Below, piece after piece: positions 36,243 to 48,080 of a stretch of DNA of 64,000 bases. The stretch comes from Brachynemurus nebulosus (taxonomy: Eukaryota > Arthropoda > Insecta > Neuroptera > Myrmeleontidae), in assembly GCA_035578155.1 (NCBI GenBank), contig JAPWDM010000012.1, positions 10,546,501-10,610,500 on the forward strand, read 5' to 3'. Under the pieces are notes generated by a model. That model searched no databases. It was given only the letters and a program-made list of their open reading frames with translations, and was not told where the DNA came from. Within the stretch, counting starts at the first letter, position 1, and every line of letters begins with the position of its first letter. The position numbers and the translations under genes were made by a program.

Positions 36243-36558
36243 ATATTCGGCAACTATTCACTATTCGGCGTATTTGACCATTTTGTCTTGTATTCGTCCG
36301 AATATCGAACAGTGCAAAAAAAAAAAACAAAATCTGACACATTTAGTTACTTAAAGTGGACAAAGAAAATATATCTAAATTATGTATAATATATCTGAAA
36401 TAACATAAGCACACATAGAGCTACAAAGAGCTACATAGCCATGATATGCGTAGGTACTGTTTAGTATACGTATTAAAAAATTTTCAATTTCTAATAATTA
36501 AAAAAAAATTGTTAATTGCTGTAATTCATTATTGAATTTGAAAGAGTTAATAGTTATT

Positions 36559-36680
36559 TGTGTATTAAGAGCGCAAAGTGGTGGTTTGCCGCTCGATTGA
36601 GAATGTTGACGCGCGACGCCGTCAGGCGGAGCGCGTTAATCTCATGAGAGCGGCAAGTTATTTTGTGCTCGAATTACACA
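36559..36680. repeat. Hairpin with GC-rich loop
   Basis: Arms TGTGTATTAAGAGCGCAAAG through TTTGCCGCTC and GAGCGGCAA through TTTTGTGCTCGAATTACACA are imperfect complements. The loop (36595-36647) is rich in GCGCG/GACGCC, unusual here. Confidence 0.65.
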
Positions 36681-37060
36681 CTAAATTTTTTCTACAATCT
36701 TATAAAAATTTTTTTTTACTTAAAAGATACTTGAAAAAATAATAATGGACGTTAATATTTACTTTAATATTATAATTTTTGCAGCTTCAGAAATGTCTGG
36801 AGGTGTACTTGAGAAATCACTGTCAGTATTACATATTTCCATCATATATGTACATATTTTTTTAAATTTTCTATGCTTATTATTTATTAATTATAGTTAT
36901 TTATTATTTTTAATTAATATTTTGCAGTCATTTTGAAATTTAATAAAATTAATATTTCACTTGATTACCTAGTTGATTACGATAATTTTAGAATCTGTTT
37001 ATTTGTTACCATAGAAAATATAAACAACGCCTACCCGATTTGTAATAAAATATACATTGG

Positions 37061-37120
37061 GCGAGCGACAAAGTATTACTTTTCCGCTTTAAAGCGCAAA
37101 GTAGAAATTTGTTGCTCGGC
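37061..37120. repeat. 60-bp hairpin
   Basis: Two 30-bp arms meet at the centre with no loop (GCGAGCGACAAAG and CTTTGTTGCTCG-like partner; centre CCGCTTTAAAGCG). The word GCGCAAAG is shared with the hairpin at 36559. Confidence 0.65.
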
Positions 37121-37455
37121 AACGAGAGTCTTCGGCAAATAGATACTTTGCACTCACATCACAGAGCGCAAAAGCTTTTTTCCACTAAGATTCTAGAAAA
37201 AAATATTTTTAAAATGTGTAGCTAATATTTTTTTGTTATAGGTAATATTTTTTATGGTTTTGCACCAAAAAAAAGTTCGCACTTTTATATATATTTTACA
37301 AATTTGAAAAAGAAAAATTAAATATCTACCCCACTTTGTTTGTCTTATTAAAGAGAAAACAAAAAAATTTTTTTTGAATCGCGTTCGCCAAATATTCGAC
37401 CAAAGTGTTCGCCGAATATTCGGTATTCGGCTAATGGCCGAATATGGTATTCGTT

Positions 37456-38241
37456 ATAAGCTTAATTATTTATTATTTCACAAATTTGTTTTAAAAACTT
37501 TAAATAACAATTTTTGTAAATATTCTATTTAAATTTTTTTTAATGTTTCATATTCATTTTTACTAATCCACTGCCAACTCGGGCTTGTTGAAGTATAACT
37601 TATGAACTATATTGCGACAAAATATAACAATAGCGGTAACCTATATTAGATATATTGTTAAACTTCATTTATAATGTGCATTTATTATACTAGTATACCA
37701 ATAAATGTACAATTTGCTTGGATACAACGTATGTATGTACTCGTAGTTATAATGTAAACAAAACTATTATACTAGAAATCTGTTGGGAGTTTTGTACGAG
37801 AAATTACTAGCTGAATGTACGTTACTATTAATACTCAATCAAAAGGAACATCTATAACATATATTTACATTAATTACATAGGTGCCAAAGAAGCTAAAAT
37901 TTATTGCGAGAGACATAAAGTAGGAATTTTAATGCAATTGACAAAATTTTTGTAGACTTATAATAAATACCTGATAATAACTTTCAGTATAATGATTGGA
38001 ATTATCTCAGTACAAGACAGATTAAGTTTTCAGATTAGGAAAAGGTTCCATAACTTGAAGTAGGTAAATTGCGAAAATGAGAAAAATTTTAAATATTTAA
38101 AACATTTCAAAAAATTTTTGGGCATTTTCAAGAAACTGGTTTTTTAAATCTACTTACAACAATAACGTTGGTATCAACTTGCGGTTATGTCACTATTTTA
38201 ATACGTTGATTAACTACGATACAAAATTGACACATTTTTAG
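37456..38241. other. No recognisable feature
   Basis: No gene or shared repeat. Confidence 0.4.
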
Positions 38242-38392
38242 CGAGTTTTCGAATCGAAAATTCAACTATTACAGCCAGTGTCATGATACGACTTGAGCCC
38301 GGGATTATGAAACAAATTTGTGTTAAGGTCCCTAGAAGTCGAAAATGACATTCGCTAAAGTTTATATCTATATATGTAAATATGTATGTATA
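38242..38392 (+). mobile_element. R1 copy 5, left block (split by Helitron H1)
   Basis: TTTTCGAATCGAAAATTCAA, CAGTGTCATGATACGAC and AAGGTCCCTAGAAG match R1. The sequence then enters a short TA-rich core, where H1 is inserted, and resumes at 39247. Confidence 0.7.
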
Positions 38393-39246
38393 TCTTTACT
38401 AATAGGTATTATAAATGCGAAAGTGAGTTTGTTTGTTTGTTTGTTTGTTTGACTGGCTTTCACGCCTCAACAGCTTAACCAATCAACTTGAAACTTTGCA
38501 CAGACGTTGCTTGCGGGCTAGAGACGGTTATAGGCTAGTTTTTATTTCGGGAAAATATTTCATTCCCGAGGGAAAATACATTAAATTACAACAGCTGACT
38601 ATTAAAAAACGGATAAATGATTTCAAACTTTGTATATTGCTAACAGAAGGGATGAGAAAGGACACAAACTACTTTATAGCCCGGGAAATTTTCCATGGGA
38701 AATTTCATTCCTGTGGAAAAATATGTTTTAAATGAAACAAAAAATGATCATAGACAAATATGGCGATATACAGCGATAAATAGCGATAAACATAGGTTAT
38801 CTTTTATCCCGATAAAATATCTCATTCCCGAGGGAAAATGTATTTAAAATGACACAATGAAATAACAACTGACTATTAAAAAAAAGCATGATTGATTTCA
38901 AACTTTGCATATTGTTTACAGAGACGATGAGAAAGGACACAGACTGCTTTCTATCTCGGGAAAATATCTAACCCCTGTGGAAAATCTTATTCCCGTGGGA
39001 AAATATATATTTAAAACAGTATAAAAAAGAATCATTGATTTCATTTGAACTTGGCATGTTGTTAAAGGAATGTTATAGTCTGTTTTTTACCCGGGGAAAA
39101 TGTTGTATTTCTGTGGGAAAATTCCAAAAAAAGTAACAGTACCTACTCGACGGGCAACAGCGACGTGATGAAAGTACACTTTATATGTTTTAACTGATTG
39201 CCATAATTTCAAATTCCACGCGGGCGAAGCCGCTGGTAAATGCTAG
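38393..39246 (+). mobile_element. Helitron H1, non-autonomous, Lep1-type
   Basis: The 5' end reads TCTTTACTAATA, with ATAAATGCGAAAGTGAG after it, and the 3' end is CTAG at 39243-39246. A stem-loop (CCACGCGG with CCGCTGG, 39216-39236) lies 6 nt before the end. 5' TC, 3' CTRR with a preceding hairpin, no target duplication and insertion between A and T are Helitron features, and the terminal words match insect Lep1-type elements. There is no Rep/helicase. Inside are GTTT repeats and several CCCGNGGGAAAAT phrases. Confidence 0.85.
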
Positions 39247-39565
39247 TATGTATATATATGTGACCGCACGATAACTCTCGAACGAAATATCCTATTTTTA
39301 CAAAATTTGGTGAAAACGTTGGAAGTTTAAAAATCCTGGATGAATTCTTCAGCCAGATACATCCGATTGAACATAGTTTTTTTTTTTTTGACATAATACG
39401 TTTTTTGCCAAAATTTCCCCAAGTTCTTACGACATTTTTTTACACCATTAGAAAGAGAAGAACAAATTCACATAAAAAAGGTTTTTAATTATTATTCTGT
39501 GTAAACTGGTTTTCGAGAGAAATTAATTTTTGTAAACGGAAATTCGGAGTATTATATACTTTAGC
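39247..39565 (+). mobile_element. R1 copy 5, right block
   Basis: It continues with TATATATATGTGACCGCACG, ATAACTCTCGAACGAA, GATGAATTCTTCAGCC and GTAAACGGAAATTCGG. Together with 38242-38392 it forms one R1 copy. Confidence 0.75.
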
Positions 39566-39639
39566 AAGATTTTATTTGATTTTGCGTAATTTATAGACAA
39601 AATATACGTACTCACATTTTGAAAATTTTAACTTAATGT

Positions 39640-39691
39640 AATTCGACATTGTCTGGCGGGTAACACGGGGGCCTCAGTTTGCCTACTCCTG
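39640..39691 (-). mobile_element. Solo hAT terminus
   Basis: The minus strand reads CAGGAGTAGGCAAACTGAGG, matching the widespread hAT end CAGGGGTGGGCAAACTG. No partner end was found nearby, so it is a remnant. Confidence 0.45.
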
Positions 39692-40363
39692 GTTTAATCT
39701 AACGTACCAAACCAATTTACACACTGACTATAACACAACACAGACAGTCTGGATTAAATTTTTTTTCTGAACTTAAAATTATGATTTTATATTCAATTAA
39801 GATATAAAAAAAAAAATATTAAAACCATCACACAGAGCCAGTAAACTCTGCCTGTAATGAATTCATAAATATATAAATAAGGATCATAATATAATATATT
39901 GTTTCATACTTTAACGGCAAATTTATATGCAAAAGATAAAAGGGATTAAAGAAATCAAACAAAAGTTTTATTATAATTTTTAATTAACTCAAAATATATC
40001 ATCACTTATTTAAATTCATGCAGTAAGATTTGGCTCAAGATGAACCTAAATAATATATAATATACAACTCATACCAACCACCATTCTAAAAGTCAGTAAA
40101 CTTACATTTGTTATATTGTAACCTCAATTCGCTTAAGGTAGTTGGTCGATAAAACTTGATTTTTCAAAGGATTTTATTAAAACTTCTTTAGATATTTATT
40201 TAATTCAATACCAATAATACGAGCCTATTCCGATTAAAATTTATCTCCCCAATTTTGAGAAAAACGATTTCAAAGTTTTGTAATTTTAATACGGGCTTTT
40301 ATGGGAAAACTCTTCTTTTTTTTTAAATAAAATGAAAACGTGAATTTGATAAAAATTTAATAT
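39692..40363. other. No recognisable feature
   Basis: AT-rich sequence without shared repeats. Confidence 0.4.
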
Positions 40364-40371
40364 GTTATAAA

Positions 40372-41023
40372 CAGGTATCGGATTTCTTTCGGATCAGACA
40401 GTTTCATCTTTAGCATATGCAGGTATACATATTGCACTCAATGTGACTAAAAGTTCAAAATATTTTCATAAAAACAACTTACACTAATTACATACGCACA
40501 CATACATATGTGTATCAAAATATTATTTATACGTATTTTATGTAAACATCCTTTTTTTCTTTTATTTATTACCTGCACAATTGAAAAGTGCCACTGTAAT
40601 TTTAATTGACTATCAAAAATATTTTTGTTTATATTATGTATGTGATTTATGTGACATGTCATTTAAATTAAATAAATTCATCTTTTTTTATTGTTTTCAA
40701 TTTTGAGAGATAGAAGTATAGTTGCTTGTTAAAAATTTGTTATTCAATAATAAACAATCTTAGTAAATACGTACGTCTAAGCTATTATAGTGGACCGTCT
40801 AAATATTCAACAACTTTTCAATATATTTTACAAAAATTTTTTCCGATTCTTTGAATTTTCTTACTTTCGTCAAATAAAAAATGCTGTTAGTATTCTAAAT
40901 GGTGAAAAATGTAATTTTTTACCAATTATATTCATTCAAATGTGCATAATTTAATGTAATTTATTTGCAAAATTTTATTGAAATAAGTACGGTCTTGACC
41001 TGTCCGAAGAAACCCAGTACCTA
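40372..41023 (+). mobile_element. hAT-like element K1
   Basis: Ends CAGGTATCGGATTTCTTTCG and a partner ending GAAACCCAGTACCTA form an imperfect inverted repeat. A perfect 8-bp duplication GTTATAAA flanks it (40364-40371, 41024-41031). K2 at 49118 is the second copy on the other strand. The centre is noncoding. Confidence 0.8.
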
Positions 41024-41031
41024 GTTATAAA

Positions 41032-41604
41032 GTACAAAGTTACAAACCATATTTAATAAGAAATAAAAATTATTCACCACGCCGTTTTTTAATTATAATT
41101 TATAAACATCATTTCACAACGTTTTTCAACAATGCTTTTAAATTGCTACAACATAAATGCGCGGCAATTAAAAAAAAAAACAACAACTGGTATACAAATA
41201 TAATAACTGAAGAATATTATTACTTCTGAAGAATCTGAATCAGTTACTGAAGAATATTAATACATTATTTAATTTTTTATGAAAGAAAATTTTTTTCGCT
41301 GAAATACTTTTGTACCTGACTATGTCGGAGCAACTACGTTAAACCAATCTGTGATTTTCTTTTTCTTACGATAAATGTTAAAATAAAAACTATAGTAGAA
41401 GAGAGATCACTAACACTCATTACAGAAGCGTGTGTATACATAGGCTACTTAATCCGTAACTACCTAGTGTGGTTTAGTTTTATATACAGGATGTGCCTAG
41501 TATAGTAAATGGCCAGAGATACAGTTTCATTTTAATTAGATGTGGTCAAAGGCAACAAAACGTCTTTTTCTTGGGGTGGCTTGTGGGATGCATGTTTTCT
41601 ACAA
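41032..41604. other. No recognisable feature
   Basis: A tandem-like GAAGAATATTATTAC/GAAGAATATTAATAC pair lies near 41210-41260; otherwise nothing. Confidence 0.4.
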
Positions 41605-41725
41605 TCTGCGACTTTTTATGTGGTGTTTAAAAAAATGATCATTAAAATGCATAGTGTGAATCAGAAGCAAGAGACAGTAAGAAACCTAAACATTAATTAT
41701 AATAATTTTCTTTGATAAAATTACT
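41605..41725 (+). repeat. Dispersed repeat E, copy 2
   Basis: GCGACTTTTTATGTGG, ATTAAAATGCATAGTGTGAA and AAGAAACCTAAACATTAATT match copy 1 at 28655. Confidence 0.6.
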
Positions 41726-42104
41726 TATTGACGGTTTTTAAACATTTAATCAGTACATTGCATAAGAATATAAATTATTGCATTATCAAGTTTTTTACAA
41801 ACATACATATTTATTACAATTTTAGTAATATTATAAAAATTAAATAAAATGTTCCCATGTGTAAATTAATGGTTTATCTTGTTTAAAAGATTCCTACGCC
41901 ACCTATTATAAAATTGTTATACTAATTTAGAAACCGTTGCCGACAAGGGGTCAAACTAGAATGTCTACCAAGCTGTGCCCACTGTAATCAATGGGTGACG
42001 TAATATAGCACACATACAATCACAACACACGATGTAGGGACACGAATATACCAATGTGTTAGTAATATATTTTGATGATGATATATGCAGTTCGCATACA
42101 TACA

Positions 42105-42420
42105 CTATATACTATGATGGCCGACCTATCTGACAACTAATCAACAATTAAAAATAAATTTATTTATTTTAAGAAAGTATCCCTTTATTTTGAGAAATTT
42201 TTTATTCAATAGAATTTTTACACTTAAATACGACACACTTCATATTTTTTTCTGTTTAAATTTCACGAGTTAATTAAAAAAACATGATTTTTATTTTGAC
42301 GTGAACACCACGGCAGTCAGTAACCGACTAAATCAGTAATGGTGTAAATTGCTACTTACTGCAACTTTAAGATTTTACTTTTTTATACGTAGGCTTGAGC
42401 TGTCTCATCTGTGGTTGCCG
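42105..42420 (+). repeat. Dispersed repeat P, copy 1
   Basis: It shares GCCGACCT, CAACAATTAAAAATAAATTT, GTTTAAATTTCACGAGTT, GACTAAATCAGTAATGGTG and TAAATTGCTACTTACTGCAA with 51760-52105 on the opposite strand. No clear ends. Confidence 0.65.
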
Positions 42421-43740
42421 ATTATACGCACAAAAACTCACCAAACTTTCATTGCATATACAGAACAAATAAGAAAATATTTATTTTTGTTCCCAGAGAA
42501 AATAATAACAAAAAAATTTCCAGTAATAGCGGTAATATTTTTCAGAACAGTACACAAAAATCAAACTGTATAAATTCAACTGTTTTAAAAAGATATCGAG
42601 GGAAGACTGCTTGACTCAAATTACATCTGCAACTGTAAATTGCTCTGTATGTGTATGTTAGTATTAAGTAATCTTTATTCCAGCTATTTGAAATACAAAT
42701 AAAGTGATCTTTTAATTAATCTTCGAGAATAAATCGTAGTATATATAAGTTAACAAAGATTGTTCATTTGTCCAGTAAGTATTTATTTATCCACAACGGC
42801 AGGTACCTTTCGGTCTACCGTCAACACCCCTAATTTTACCCACAGATTGTCTTAACAAAAAATTTCATGGCTTATACGAGTAATGTTTTCATCGAATTGT
42901 GACGTTTTTTGCGGCCTAAGGAATCTAAAAATTTAAAAAATTCGTAGGGAAATGTTCTAGACCTTTTTTTATACGTACCTATGTTAGGGTCTAAATTAAC
43001 CAATATCTCCAGAACTGCTGGGCGTTAGAAAGAAACGAAACCAGGTTCAAAATAATTCTTTATAGGGGGCATTATAAAGAGCAAAATTTTGACACGTTTT
43101 GGTCAGTCATTCTGGGTTTATCACCATTTTTTTTTTTTTGGAAATATTGAAAAATTTGGTTTTTTTTTTTTAAATTTTTTTTGGGCCCAATTTATGAAAG
43201 TCGATGAAACAGTCGGCGGAAGGTATAACAAAAATAAGTGGCTTTTTTTAAAAATTTTTATTTTTCTTATTAGAACTGAAAAATTTAGAGCCGTAAAATA
43301 TTTTCAGTCAGAAATCAACTTTTTTTCAAAATGGCGTTTCAGTGGGTGTGTGGGTGATTTGAAATATCAACTTTCATCTCTTTTCCCCTTGCAAAATTAG
43401 ATAATCTTAGAAATTAATAATTTTGACATTTATTTATTCACACACTACCGAATAATTCGTTTAAGTAATGATCACTATAGGTTAGGTAAAGTTACGATTT
43501 TTGAACAATTCGTTACATTACCACTGATTTAATAATAAATATGTACACGGAGAGCAAAATCATATAATTTTTGTAGATAAAATTTCAGACAAATTACCAT
43601 GCTCTCTTATAATGCGTGCGCGATCGACGACCAAAATTAAAAATATGTGCTATAGCATGGTAAAATTTAATGTGCTAACACAACTTTTATCACACTCTTA
43701 TGCATATATGTTATAGTTTAATTCTTGTTGTCGTACTCTT
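42421..43740. other. No recognisable feature
   Basis: T-rich tracts (43125-43190) and chance frames only. Confidence 0.4.
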
Positions 43741-44022
43741 TCATTTGCGCATCTGACCCGCAACCTTATGTTGCTTGGGCGGTACCTGTAAAAACTTCGA
43801 AGATGCCCGATCTTTTCCAACTTTCGATTCTTTATGATGCATACAAAAATGATTGCCAACAATATATTCTAATACTAAAGATAGTGAAATAACAAAATGA
43901 TGAATTAAACGGTGACATCCCCGTCCTCTAAGACAGTGTAATGAATACTGCTTGCTGCTTGTAAGACAGTCTAATGAATCAAGGTGCTTGGTCAGACCCG
44001 TCCGACCAAGTTGGTTGTCCAC
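43741..44022 (-). CDS. Unidentified 93-codon frame, doubtful
   Basis: This is one of the few non-repetitive frames in a GC-richer stretch. The predicted product has a leucine-rich middle (VISLSLVLEYIVGN) and a basic C-terminal end (SSKFLQVPPKQHK). I recognise no domain. A direct repeat (AAGACAGTGTAATGAAT / AAGACAGTCTAATGAAT) runs through it, which argues against strong constraint. It may be chance, or part of an exon. Confidence 0.12.
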   Translation of the reverse strand: MDNQLGRTGLTKHLDSLDCLTSSKQYSLHCLRGRGCHRLIHHFVISLSLVLEYIVGNHFCMHHKESKVGKDRASSKFLQVPPKQHKVAGQMRK

Positions 44023-44039
44023 ACCTATGGTTGGCTACG

Positions 44040-45569
44040 TGACTTGCTATGAGTGAGGTACATTTCAACAGCGTTCACAACACACACAACCTTCTTTCTT
44101 TCTTTTTCTCTCTACTATTAGCAGATAGCATTTCAAATATTATAATACAGCATGGTAATTTTATGTAAGAAAAACAATTAAAAAATATTTTTTTGTCGGC
44201 AATGGAACTTTTTACTGTGCGGTTTTACAAATTTTATGGAGCTAATATTACGGAAACAATATTCTATCCTTTAAATTTTCTATAATTAATTATAATTTTT
44301 ATATTTTTACCGTACAAAATTGAATATGTTTGCCTTTTACACGTCGATTGTAGTGCTGAGCACAGTAATTTTTATATGAATTTTCTCTCCGTGTAACAAT
44401 TAGACGTACCGCTCAAAATTTCTAATCTACTATGTCTTATTATTAAATATTACTTAGAATTAACAATAAAGTCGGAACATTAGTGGTATATTTAACAATT
44501 TTACAATATATTTCATATTTTTCTAAAAAAAAAAAATTTAAGTGCTTAGTAAACTTTAGGTGCTTTGACGGTAGCCATAACTACTCGAATTAATTGTAGA
44601 CGGTACAAGTTTGAGAATTGTCTACGTTGTATTTGAAATTAATTCGACTAGACGAAGAAAACAGTATTTGATTGTTTTCGAATGAGTACGTTTAACAATA
44701 AAGTATCAAGTGACTCGTTGATTTCGTAATTAAAAATGCTCGTAATAAAAAACAAAAAAAAACGTAGTTTACTCAGTCTGTAATTAAGTAGAATTGAATT
44801 GGTTGGAATAAAGTTACAATAAATAGGTGCTCTGTAAAAACTATTTTAAATGGAATTTTTTTTTTAAATTAAATGTATACCTAGGGTGCGCATATATCGC
44901 ACAGAGTGGTAATTATTAAAGTTTCGAGGGCTTGAAATTACGAATAAAAATCTAAATATAGAAATATATATTAAAATTTTTGTTATTAAATTTTTTCTGT
45001 ATTTAAATTTAAAAAAAAAATGTTAAAATTAAAAAAGTATGTAGGTACTTACATGCTACAAGTGTAGATTTCACAAATTGCTTTTTCTCTTAATTTCTTA
45101 AATATTTTCCCGTGATAAAAGAGAATGGGGAAAAAAATTGTCATTTCACGTATCACATCATGTGGGTTGAAGTTGAGCTTTCTTTTATTAATATACAGTG
45201 TACAAATTTTTGAAGAACATCATTCTGTTTTCTCGGAACTTTCCAACCGTGGTTTCAAGAAATTTGAAAAAATCTAGCACTTAATACGAAAACTCTCCGG
45301 CTTCGGTTAAAATTATTTTGGCTAAGTTGCACTGACACCTTTTAAAGATATCGTCAGTTAAGTAAAGAAAATGGACATCAGCAGGTGAAATTTTGTTTAG
45401 ATCAACTTTAGATCATTAAGGAATATGCTGGAAAATGAATAAAACTGTTTTATTTTGCGCTATTAGTCTGTATTCATCACTATTAAAGGAAAGGTCTTTC
45501 TTTAAGGAAGGTTAATTCTCATAGTAACATTAGTAACATACAGGTAAGCCTATTTTTATGCGGTCTTTT
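44040..45569. other. No recognisable feature
   Basis: AT-rich; no shared repeat or gene. Confidence 0.4.
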
Positions 45570-45665
45570 TTGTGCGATTTTTATGCGATTTTTTTATGAT
45601 TTGGTTTTTTAAAAAATGGTCATTAAAATGCATAAAAAGAATCAAAATCAAGAGATTACTATCCT
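45570..45665 (+). repeat. Dispersed repeat E, copy 3 (diverged)
   Basis: GCGATTTTTTTATGATTTGG and GTCATTAAAATGCATAAAAA resemble copies at 28655 and 41605. Confidence 0.45.
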
Positions 45666-45841
45666 ATAGTTTTCCAAAGAAATAAAATGTGTGTCTAACT
45701 TAGACATGTAATTTTCGTTATAATTGTCATATTGTTTTAGTTTTGATATGTATGTGTTCTGAATTTTATCGCGCATCATTTAATGATGTTTGAAGTTATA
45801 TTCGATGTATATATAAAAAAATACATGCTATATATGTATAT

Positions 45842-46036
45842 CCGTTTAGACCCGGACACATCAGTTTATTACACTATGGCCGCGATTCGCGCTAGCTGTA
45901 ACTCCCACTATCCATACGTTAATATTCCCCCCATAATTACGCGATTTATGCCTCCTACTGGTGTCATATCATATGTTTGCTTTATAGAGAGGTATACTAA
46001 TGTAAAAAATGTAAAAGAATGTCCGGGTCTAGACGG
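45842..46036. mobile_element. 195-bp inverted-repeat element
   Basis: Ends CCGTTTAGACCCGGACA and TGTCCGGGTCTAGACGG are inverted with one mismatch. The centre is GC-richer (GGCCGCGATTCGCGCTAGC near 45878). No convincing target duplication. A frame across it is incidental. Confidence 0.6.
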
Positions 46037-46169
46037 TTTTACGGTATATTTTCTTTTGTGGGATTTTTTTACGCGGTCCCTATCCACCGTATAAAGAAAG
46101 GATTAGCTGTATGTGTAAATAACATTTTCGAATATATTTGCGTATATTTGTCGAAAACTGTTAAAAAAC

Positions 46170-46230
46170 CGTAGCTACTGAAGAAAACTGACTTAATGCG
46201 TGACCAACACATACTTGGTGAATTTTTTTC
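46170..46230 (-). repeat. Stray copy of foldback-tip motif, minus strand
   Basis: On the minus strand: TTCACCAAGTATGTGTTGG, TCACGCATTAAGTC and TTCAGTAGCTACGG, matching 21508-21562 and, in part, the foldback tips. Confidence 0.6.
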
Positions 46231-46697
46231 TAAATAAAAAAATCACTCTTAGATATTCTTGGAACAAATTTTTTTTATTTTTATTAATTTTTACAAAAAT
46301 TATAGAATAACATCGTGGATTTCTTTCATATGACCAGACTTCATACCTACCTCGAAGATTCTGTAGGTACCTACTCTGGAATATTTGCACATGACAGCCA
46401 ATTTTTCTTGATTTTTCGACGTTCTACGGAAAACATGCATATTGAATTATATCTTAACTGAACAGTAGTGTAGCTGAATAGTTAATAATTTTATATTTCA
46501 AAAGCAAATTTAGCATAAATATTTCATGAACAGAAGCAGTATAATAGCAGTTTATTAGGTACAGGATACACTCGACATAATATAACTTCTGGCAACTCGT
46601 CGTCGAATTCCTATACAGCGACATTATTGAGGGTATACTGTACATAACCAACCGTTAGTTCAGACATTGTTTGAACATTAAAAGAATTCCTTGGAGA

Positions 46698-48080
46698 GAG
46701 TCTGCAATTTATCAATATGTAACAACGCGTTGTTTTAAATATAGAATCGATCTTGATGCATTTTCGACATTGCCTAGCTATTGTGAAAGCTTCAAAAGTA
46801 CAGGGTTTATTACGCGATTTGGTATATATTTTATCGAATGTAATATAATTTTAGTTTTTTAGTGGTTTATTTTTTTTTACCACTGGAACAAATTTTGTGT
46901 TCGATTTCGATGCATTATCTACATTGTGTAGCTACTGTGAAAGCTTCAAAAGTACAGGGTTTATCACGCGATTTGGTATATATTTGGTCTCGTGTGCCTA
47001 TATTATATATAACTAGCATTTACCCGCGTTTTCGCCCGCGTTGAATTTGAAATTATGGCATCTAGTTAAAACATATAAAGTGTACTTTCATCACGTCGCT
47101 ATTGCGCGCCGAATAGGTATTATTACTTTTTTCTTTGGAATTTTCCCATAGAAATACCTACAATATTTTCCCCGGCCCAAAAATAAACTAAGTATAACAT
47201 TCCTTTAACAACATGCCAAGTTCAAATGAAATCAATGATTCTTTTTTATACTGTTTTGAATATATATTTTCCCACGGGAATAAGACTTTCCATGGGAGTT
47301 AGATACTGTCCCGGGATAGAAAGTAGTCTGTGTCCTTCCTCATCGTCTCTGTAAACAATATGCAAAGTTTGAAATCAGTCATACTTTTTTTTAATAGTCA
47401 GTTGTTTTTTTTAATAGTCAGTTGTTTCGTTTTAAATACATTTTCCCTCGGGAATGAGATATTTTATCGGGATAAAAAATAACCTATGTTTATCGCTGTA
47501 TATCGTCATATTTGTCTATCATTTTTTTTTGTTTCATTTAAATTATATATTTCCACAGGAATAAAATTTCCCACGGGAAATTTCCCGGGGTATAAAGTAG
47601 TTTGTGTCCTTTCTCATCCCTTCTGTTAGCAATATACAAAGTTTGAAATCATTTATCCGTTTTTAATAGTCAGCTGTTGTAATTTAATGCATTTTCCCTC
47701 TGGAATGAAATATTTTTCTGAAATAAAAAGTAGCCTAGAACCGTCTCTGGCCCACAAGCAACGTCTGTGCAAAGTTTCAAATTGATTGGTTAAGCTGTTG
47801 AGGCGTGAAAGCCAGTCAAACAAACAAACAAAACAAACTCACTTTCGTATTTAAATAATATTAGTAAGGATTTTAGCTTATTAGTGGTTTATTTTTTTTT
47901 TATTACTGGAGCAAACTTTGCGTTCGATCTCGATGCATTTTCTACATTGTCTAGCTTGTGAAAGCATCAAAAGTACAGGGTTTATCACGCGATTTGGTAC
48001 ATATATATTTGATCTCGTGTATGTAGGTATATAATTTTAGTTTTTTAGTAGTTTATTTTTTTTATCACTGGAACATATTT
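46698..48080 (+). repeat. 164-bp satellite, at least three units, split by H2
   Basis: Units start GTGGTTTAT at 46862, 47884 and (as GTAGTTTAT) 48048. After subtracting the 858-bp Helitron both steps are exactly 164 bp. Shared words are TTCGATNTCGATGCATT, AAAAGTACAGGGTTTAT and ACGCGATTTGGTA. A diverged earlier unit occupies about 46698-46861. Confidence 0.8.
47013..47870 (-). mobile_element. Helitron H2, non-autonomous, Lep1-type
   Basis: On the minus strand it starts TCCTTACTAATATTA at 47870 and ends CTAG at 47013, with a stem-rich GCGGGCG tract just before the end. It is inserted between A and T of a TATATAA/TTTTAG site in the 164-bp satellite, without a target duplication. Content matches H1 and H3 along its length. 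Confidence 0.85.

Larger units (their letters stand above)
36243..37455. mobile_element. Possible hAT-like element with CGAATATTCGG ends
   Basis: Both ends hold repeats of CGAATATTCGG/TATTCGGC in inverted arrangement, like the word-rich ends of the other hAT-like elements here. The left tip is near GGTGGGCTTGC and the right near GGTATTCGTTATAAG. I could not find a target duplication, so limits are approximate. It contains two GC-richer hairpins. Confidence 0.4.

Noticed and set aside
45783..46094. 103-codon frame as a small gene
   Set aside because: It spans the 195-bp inverted-repeat element including both tips, and has no recognisable domain.
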